Source of the DNA: Peribolospora baueri
Lineage: Eukaryota; Basidiomycota; Peribolosporomycetes; Peribolosporales; Peribolosporaceae
Assembly (NCBI GenBank): GCA_029717555.1
Contig: JAMDHS010000040.1
Location: forward strand, 62,001-126,000
DNA length: 64,000 nucleotides
Direction of reading: 5' to 3'
In this document: positions 57,601 through 64,000 of the stretch, piece by piece
Position numbering within the stretch: position 1 is the stretch's first letter
Layout of the letters: the number at the start of each line of letters is the position of its first letter
Position numbers and translations under genes: made by a program
The notes under the pieces: model-generated
Databases searched by the model: none
Seen by the model: the letters and a program-made list of their open reading frames with translations, nothing else
Told to the model about the DNA's origin: nothing

Positions 57601-58847
57601 GGGTGAACGTCCAACGGCGCCTGGGGACATGGGATTCTTGGCAACGTCGGCACTTACCGGCAGCCTCCGTACTTCCGAATCCGTTCACCATTCGAAGCCT
57701 CTGCGCGTCCGCCCAATCCCTCACTTCCGGCGGGATGGGCGCGCCTCCGACAAGGATGACGTCCAATGCGGATAGGCAGTCGTCGTCGTCCGCCGATCTG
57801 CACTGTTGCCACGCGGACACGACGACTGGCGTGCTGGTGAACGAGGTGACCCCATTTTCCTTGATCAGGCAGAGGAGATCCTTGGCTCCCTCCATTGTGG
57901 TGATCGGGGCGATTTTGGGCAAAAAGTTATAAGTGCCGCCGGTCGCGACGCAGATCGCCATCCACTCGGCGCAAAGGCTGCGAGCGTGCAACGGTCAAGT
58001 TGAGAAAAATGGGGAGAAATGGGGGAAGGATGGACAGAGCGTGGCCGACTTACGCAAGGATGTGGTTCAGCGGCATCACCGCTAGCAATTGCTGTGGCCT
58101 CTCCCTGACACGATCGTGCAAGAGCGCGTGGACACCGCGCACGCTTTGGAGCAGAGCATAGCCGGTCAAAGGGACGCCCTTGATGGAGGCGACCGACACC
58201 GCCGTCGTGGTGAACATGAGCAAGGCGGGCTTGCGAAAGTAGTGATCCTCGTCCAGAGCAGCCGCCCGGTCAGAAAGGCGTGAAGAAAAAGACGCGGAGG
58301 ATCGAGGCAGCTCGTTGTCGGATCGCTTGGTTGGTGCCGCAAGTGCAACTCGAACCACTTCGGCGAGGCACTGCCACTCTAAGCCGTCCTGCGAACACAC
58401 CTCCTTCACGATGCTTTCCACACTCTGGGAGCAGAAGCAGCAAACGCACTTGGAAAGGGACAGCATGCCGGCGAGAATATCGGAGCTGACGCCGTGGGGC
58501 ACAAGGGACACCGTGCATCCCAGGAGCCATCCAGCGAGCATGACCAGCAGGAATTCTGGCGAATTGTCCGCTACGATGGCGAAGGTGTCGCCCGGCCGTA
58601 GACAGTACCTCTTGGAGAGGTGGCGAGCGATGTCGTCGACATAGACCAGCGCCTCTCTGTAGCTAAAGGCGGCGGGGAGGTCTGCTCCAGACGCAGGCGA
58701 CGGGCTCCTGCTCGCACCGTTGTTCCCATCCGCGGCGCCCAGACGACGAAGAAAGACGGCATCCGGGTTGACGTGGGTAGCGGACGCATGAAAGAACAAG
58801 TAGGGGTCGCTTTCGCTCTCCGAGGGTATGAGGACGCTGTCGTGCAT
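51683..58847 (-). CDS. hybrid acyl-adenylating PKS: AL-ACP-KS-AT-ACP-thioester reductase
   Basis: Ten exons: 58847-58054, 57977-57658, 57583-57196, 57109-56046, 55950-55408, 55311-55204, 55125-53418, 53336-52639, 52568-52423 and 52312-51683. All are in phase, 2,132 residues. Adenylation-type domain about 10-600 (NGFGSTEAAG; A10-like LTRKGTVSTK). Carrier 1 has LGMSSL, Ser about 655. Ketosynthase about 720-1140 has active Cys about 891 (VETSCSSSL), His 1026 (VEAHGTGT) and His 1064 (VVGHLEEAAG). Acyltransferase about 1235-1560 has Ser 1338 (GHSLGEYSAA). Carrier 2 has LGLDSL, Ser about 1680. The reductase has TGATGFVGAF at about 1767 and YGMSK (Tyr 1925, Lys 1929). KR, DH, ER, methyltransferase and condensation domains are absent. 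The order recalls hispidin synthase, but a reductive release domain ends the protein. It is divergent from a PAL gene. The start could also be the upstream ATG at 58,967. Confidence 0.9.
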
Positions 58848-60101
58848 CTTCGGCGGCGGCTCATTGCATCGTGGGATGACGGCTCTCAAAGACGTAGAAT
58901 GTCTTATAGTCCGTGCACAGACGCCCTCCCGCCCGGCCTGTGCAAGGGTGGAGCCGTCCGCCAGCACCGCCCCTACAAGCCAAGCGATAGCCGAGCCAGC
59001 CCATGGCTTTGAAGGGATGTGTCCTCGCCGACCTCATCACATAGTGAATCGGCCGTCCGACCGCTGGGCAAGCTTCTGTTTTGCACCCGCTCGCTCAGTC
59101 AGTCGTCCGGCTCCAGCCCCAGCAGGCTCAGCTTCATCCGGCCACACCGTTCGATCCGAAATGGGGCCGCTGTAGGCGTCTGCTGCGTGCCTGTTGCACG
59201 CCGCCAGCACGTTTCTTTGTCTTGATGTTGTCTCGGTACGTTGGCCTGGCGAACGCCGCGGAGATGCGGCTCTTTCTACGACTGGCATGTGTAGTGCGGC
59301 TGAAGCGATTGTTCGATCGCCAAGCTGCTTGCCGCCGGAGGTTGACAGAGGTCGCTTTCGCGCTGGAGTTACACCCGTCTAATGGTTAGGGCGCAGGCTA
59401 AAATAGTGTCGAGAGCCGCTCTGGATCCACGTAAGGTCGATCTTGGCTGCGGACGCCCCCTCCGCTCCACCCGTTCTCAACGTCGTCACACCACAAAACG
59501 TCGCGGATGAAGCCGACAGCCACGCTCGCACTGACGGACACACGCCACGTCGCAGGGACGAGGGAGCTGTCCGGCTCGTTTCAAGGCCAGCCGTGCGCGA
59601 TGGATTTAGGGCCGGTCTGGCTTGGGCGTAGCGACGAACTACTGCAATCGGTGTCGGCGGCCGTCGAGCCGAGTCTCATGCTGCGTCTTGGTTCAAAGCC
59701 GTCCTGGAGCTTCAAGGCAGTGCCGTTGGTGACGAGACGATAGAGAACTGTTGTCCTGTGCCGCTCAAGCTGCTCGCCGGCCGCCTCACGGGATGCGAGG
59801 TTGCGGAGGTCCGAATTCGCTCGCGCATTCCAAGGCGATGGCACCAGAACGTGAGGAGCTTCCGTCTCTCGCTCAGTCACCAGTTTCTGGCGCACAAGGC
59901 AAGGTCTTTTCCGCCGTGGTTGGTGACCCTCACATCGCTCTCTCGGGAGCTCATCTGCTTAGGGTCGTGCCCCCACGTCGGCGCTCGTTTGGATCGGCAC
60001 TCGAGGAACCTGGACGCTGGCAGCAGCAGCTCTCCGTTGCGTGGCCACGGCATCACAGACGTTTAACTTGCCCAGAGTGCGACAGGTCCCTATCTATTTA
60101 G
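58848..60101. promoter_or_regulatory. long divergent spacer between PKS and PAL
   Basis: 1.25 kb between two divergent start codons, the longest promoter spacer in the window. Short open frames (for example 59,507-59,743 and 59,751-60,101 on the plus strand) lack any recognised motif and usual splice structure. It is the natural place for a shared, inducible control region; a decayed gene cannot be excluded. Confidence 0.5.
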
Positions 60102-63100
60102 ATGCCATCTGCCATCTGCGCCGACAAGCATTCCTCCCCCGAAACGGCTGAGCCCTCTATCCGCTCCTTCTCAGTCAACATGAGCCCCGCTCGTCACTTT
60201 GCGTCTCATGCTGTGGCGCCTTCTGACCCCGTCGGTCCTCTGGCCGCCGAGTGCGTCGCCTCATGGCAGCGCCTTCAAGCTTTGAGGAGCCACAGCTCGC
60301 CATCGGCGACGACGCCAGCTCTTCTCCAGGTGGACGGGCAGACAATGAGCATCGCGGACGTGGTTGGCGTAGCGCGGTGAGTGATGCCGACCGAGTTGCC
60401 CATGCGACCAGGGTGCCGAGCGCAAAGGCAGGACCCGTTTCTTCGTCGTCTTCGTTCTTCGCGGCCCCGGAAAGAGGTTAGGAGCTCAGAAGGAAAAAAA
60501 GAACCGCGAGGACGTCATAACAAACAAAACAACATTAGTAGGCCACAGACGGAAACGGCTCATCCTGACTGATGCTCTTTCCCTTTCTCGCCGTCCAATC
60601 CCCCGGTCCCACTCGCTCGGCACCGTTGCGGCATTTCGACCCCCCAGCTACCATGTCGTCCCGCAACTGAGCGACTCGTCCGTGGTTCGCTCTAAGGTCG
60701 ACGCGGCTGTGACGTGTTTGGTCGCCAAGCTCGAGGCCGGCGAAAGCCTGTACGGTATCTCGACCGGGTTCGGAGGCAGCGCTGACAGCAGGACGGGCGC
60801 GCTGCACGCACTTCAGGTACGTGGCCTCGGAAATGTTTTGTCATGCCGCACAGGAGACAAGCAAAAGGGGTAATTCCGTCATGCCGTCGAGACGTGTGCG
60901 GCCGTTCGTCGCCATTGGCGAGTGAGATTTTGACAACGGCTTCCTGCCTTGCTGTCGCTCCCAATCGTTCCTTCCCCTGGCGTCGTTTCCTATCCCCCCA
61001 CCGCCAAATTCCCAGCTTGCCCTTCTCCAGCACCAACAAGCCGGCATCCTGCCAGTACCCGCAAAGCTTGATGGAAACATCGGTCTGCAGCACCGTTTGC
61101 CCGACGGAGATGCCCGCCAGAACGGGACCGGGCACCAGCAGGGAGCCCTGAAGAAGAAGCCGCTCGGCTTATCAGACGAATTGGCCAGTCTGTCCATGCC
61201 CGAGAGTTTCGTGCGTGGCGCCATCCTCGTTCGGATCAATTCGTTGCTCAGAGGCCATTCTGGTGTGAGGTGCGCAAGGGCATGACCCACGAGCGGCCGT
61301 TCTAACTCGGGCAATGCCACTCGCTGCTCACGCGTGCGAACACATGTTCATCCTTCTTCTGTCGCCACTTCGTTTCCGCCTTTTCATCGACGGCCTTCTT
61401 ATGGGCATCGTTTCCAATCGTCGCGTCGACGCTAGGTGGAAAGTCATAGAGGCGATGCAAACGTTCTTTTTCGCCTCCCCGCTGGGCCCCGTCACCCCGT
61501 TGGTGCCCTTGCGCTCATGTGAGTCGGCCTCGATGGCTTCCAGTGGGAGTGCTCATAAACTCGATCGTCGCTGACTGGCGATGTTATTTCTAATTGGATC
61601 CGTACCCTTACTGCAGCCATCAGCGCCTCTGGCGACCTCTCTCCCCTCTCCTATGTAGCTGGAGCACTCACAGGTCACCCTGGCTTGCGTGTCTGGCAGA
61701 ACCGGTGAGCATTGATTTTTTTTTTCCGCTAGAGTTGTCGAGGCCGAGATGCGCCGATGCCGCTTCGGACTGCCGGTCCCTTTTGTTGAAGTGGTCCGCA
61801 CTCCTTGCTGCGCTCGTAGGGCGGACGGAGCTCGGGAACTCGTTTCCTCCGACGACGCGCTCAAGGTCCACAGCATCGAGCCGATCACTTATGAACCCAA
61901 GGAGGCACTCGGCATGGTCAACGGTGAGCCGCGCGGCAGCCGGGACTGCTGATCGCCGTAACCGGGCCTCTTCTCATCGTGTTTCACCCGGTCTCACATC
62001 CCGTCTGTCTTCGGCTCCACAATGCGCCAATCCAAAGGCACGGCGTTCTCGACCTCGGTCGGCGCCCAAGCCGTCCATGACGCTAGCTTCCTGGCCCTGC
62101 TGACAGAGTTCACGACGGCCATGGCTGTGGAGGCGCTCTGTGGTACAGATGGATCTTTCATCCCGTGAGCCGCCTTTGCGCTTTGATGACATTTTGCTCA
62201 TTTGCCACAGGATCTGGGCCATGGTCTAGGGCGGTGCTGATGTGCATGCTCTCCTCAGCTTCATTCACGACGTCGCTCGGCCCCATCCTGGCCAAGTGGA
62301 GAGCGCAGCGACTCTTATGAGCCTCCTGGACGGCTCATCGCTTGCAACGCATGTCGCCGACGAAAAGGCGACGCTACTCGGAGAGGACGATGGACACCTC
62401 AGGCAGGACCGCTACTCTTTGCGTACGTTCTAGGCACGAGGTTGCCGAAGCCCGCTCATCGCTCATTGCAGGCATCTAAGCTGCTGTTGCCGCCACCGCT
62501 CCCACCCCGTCTCTGCGACAAACTTGTAGGCACCGCTGCTCAGTGGATTGGCCCACAGATAGAGGACATCAGGGCGGCGCGTCGGGCCCTGGAGATTGAG
62601 ATGAACAGCACGACGGACAATCCGCTCATTGATGCCGAGAGCAACCACTGCGCTCACGGCGGCAACTTTCAGGTAAGAGGAGCGAGGCCCCGGCGGAGGG
62701 CGACCAAACTACGAAGTGGGATAGCGGAAGGATGTCAAAGAAAAGGAATCTGAAAATTCGGACGATCCGCTCGGCCGTGGTCCTACGCAGGCCATGTCCG
62801 TGACCAACGCCATGGAAAAGGTCAGGTTGGCCCTAGTCCACCTAGGTAAGTCGCGACATAGAGGCGCTCCTTTCGATTCATCTAGCTAAGCCCCTCGCTC
62901 CACCGCCGATGACTCGATAGGCAAGCTTACCTTTGCTCAGCTCACGGAACTGATCAATCCGAGCATGAATCGCGGGCTCGCCCCCAACGTGAGCACATGT
63001 CGAGTGGGGCTGACCACGGTTGTCCGGCTGACTCTGCGATGCTCCTGATCGACGGAAACCATCCCTCCTGCTATAGCTGGCTGCCACCGATCCGTCGCTC

Positions 63101-64000
63101 AACTATCATGGCAAGGGCGTGGACATTGCCATCGCCGCCGTGACTGCCGAGCGTGAGTGGACCAGTTGTCCGTCTTGGCTAGGAAGGGGGAGACCGCGGG
63201 CTGAACCGGCGGTCGTGTCACTTCGATGCTTTCAGTCGGCTTCCTCGGATCGCCTGTGTCCACTCACGTCCAGAGTGCCGAGATGCATAATCAGGCCGTC
63301 AACTCTCTGGCCCTTATCTCAGCCCGCAAGACAGTCGAAGCCGTCGAGGCGCTTTCAATGGTACGTTTCGCACTTTGAGGATGGCCTGGGTGCGTCTATG
63401 GTCCGCTGACTATCTGCCGACTTTCTCGCACCGTAGATGCTTTCCTGGGCGCTTTACCTGCTTTGCCAAGCCGTTGACCTGCGTGCGCTACAAAAAAGGG
63501 TCTCGACCCAGTTGGAGAGGTACGTGGTCGACTCGGTCAAAGCCCGCTTCGGCGACCTATGGGGCCCGGCCGAAGCCGCCATTGCGGCCGCGAAGGTTTA
63601 CCATCGCCTCGCGAAGCGTCTCGCGGAGACGACCACAATGGACCTCAAGGAGAGAATGGCAGACTCGTGCGCATTCGCGAGCTACGAGCTCTTGGAGAGG
63701 TGAGTTTGGAGCTCTGTCTAGCTGCATTTTCCCCATCGCGCAATGTCCGCTGAAGGTTTGGTCGTCGTGACAGGTGTGAGCAGGGTGCCAAGGCGGGCGC
63801 CAGCGACGCATGGGACGCTGTGACGGCCGCCTTTGCTTGCCGCGACGAGTGGGCCGCGTACGGGGAGCGACTCTTCCTGTCCGAGACAGAGGCTTTGCTC
63901 TCCTCCCCGTGCTCTTGTCACGCTGCGCCGCTGCTCGGCCGCACGCGCACAGTGTACGAGTACGTGCGCAAGGAGCTTGGCGTGCCCGTGCACGGCATGG
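60102..64000 (+). CDS. PAL: phenylalanine/tyrosine ammonia-lyase (3' end beyond window)
   Basis: At least fifteen exons, starting 60102-60376, 60648-60816, 61016-61269, 61436-61518, 61617-61704, 61733-61923, 62038-62164, 62259-62422, 62530-62672, 62791-62845, 62921-62988, 63077-63152, 63236-63360, 63437-63699 and 63774 onward. About 769 residues are visible. The MIO-forming triad is Ala264-Ser265-Gly266 ([18 protein letters not shown]). The catalytic Tyr is 127 ([17 protein letters not shown]). Further hallmarks: [36 protein letters not shown] and [15 protein letters not shown]. The substrate-selectivity pair is His154-Gln155 ([11 protein letters not shown]), as in yeast-type enzymes that accept both Phe and Tyr. 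It removes ammonia to give trans-cinnamate or p-coumarate. About 45 more residues are expected beyond the edge. The N-terminus is somewhat longer than in Rhodotorula PAL. Confidence 0.95.

Noticed and set aside
59751-60101. 116-codon plus-strand frame just upstream of PAL
   Set aside because: No motif, no splice support and composition like surrounding spacer. It might be a leader or relic, but the evidence is too weak to call.
1-64000. CRISPR arrays, operons, prophage or bacterial insertion elements
   Set aside because: Spliced eukaryotic genes throughout; no regularly spaced dyad repeats or bacterial gene layout were seen.

Overview
The window is nuclear DNA of a filamentous or yeast-like fungus, almost certainly a basidiomycete. 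Genes carry many short introns (about 50-200 bp) with GTRNGY donors. GC is high, untranslated gaps are small, and several gene families have basidiomycete character: a macrophage-activating-glycoprotein-type cell-surface protein, a BTB protein of the smut/mushroom type, and a phenylalanine ammonia-lyase. The PAL and the very intron-rich coding style would fit Pucciniomycotina (for example Microbotryomycetes), but that placement is inference. All exon coordinates were worked out by hand from splice signals, reading phase and family conservation, so single junctions may be off by a few bases.

Positions 1-49,100 are a housekeeping block. In order it holds the 3' part of a GTPBP1-type protein (+), a MATH/BTB-like protein (-), IQGAP (+), a small protein of unknown function (+), glucosidase II beta subunit (-), mitochondrial ribosomal protein bL31 (+), coatomer zeta (-), complex I NDUFB9 (+), gamma-tubulin complex protein 3 (-), Hsp90 co-chaperone Cns1/TTC4 (+), a Pif1 helicase with an N-terminal RNase H1-like hybrid-binding domain (-), EMC6 (+), SNF5/Sfh1 (-), a second Pif1 helicase (+), a GPI/membrane-anchored glycoprotein (-), CLPTM1 (-), proteasome alpha-2 (+), an AKTIP/FTS-type E2 variant (+) and the GTPase Rheb (-). 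From 13.4 to 38.6 kb the strands alternate gene by gene, giving a run of head-to-head promoter pairs and tail-to-tail ends.

Positions 49,100-51,700 are a boundary zone. It has an intron-containing tRNA-Pro(CGG), about 1.2 kb in which no gene was recognised, a fossil LTR-retrotransposon gag fragment with a CCHC knuckle, and an 18-bp tandem repeat that abuts the next gene.

Positions 51,683-64,000 look like a secondary-metabolite locus. A 2,132-residue enzyme (-) has the order acyl-adenylating domain, carrier protein, ketosynthase, acyltransferase, carrier protein, NAD(P)-dependent thioester reductase. It faces a phenylalanine/tyrosine ammonia-lyase (+) across 1.25 kb, and the lyase runs off the right edge. 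The simplest joint model is this: the lyase makes cinnamate or p-coumarate, the N-terminal domain loads it on the first carrier, KS/AT add malonyl unit(s), and the terminal reductase releases an aldehyde or alcohol. It resembles hispidin synthase and fungal chalcone-type hybrids in its front half but ends differently, and its adenylation and KS motifs are unusual. This is the most promising candidate for an undescribed system in the window, and further pathway genes may lie beyond position 64,000.
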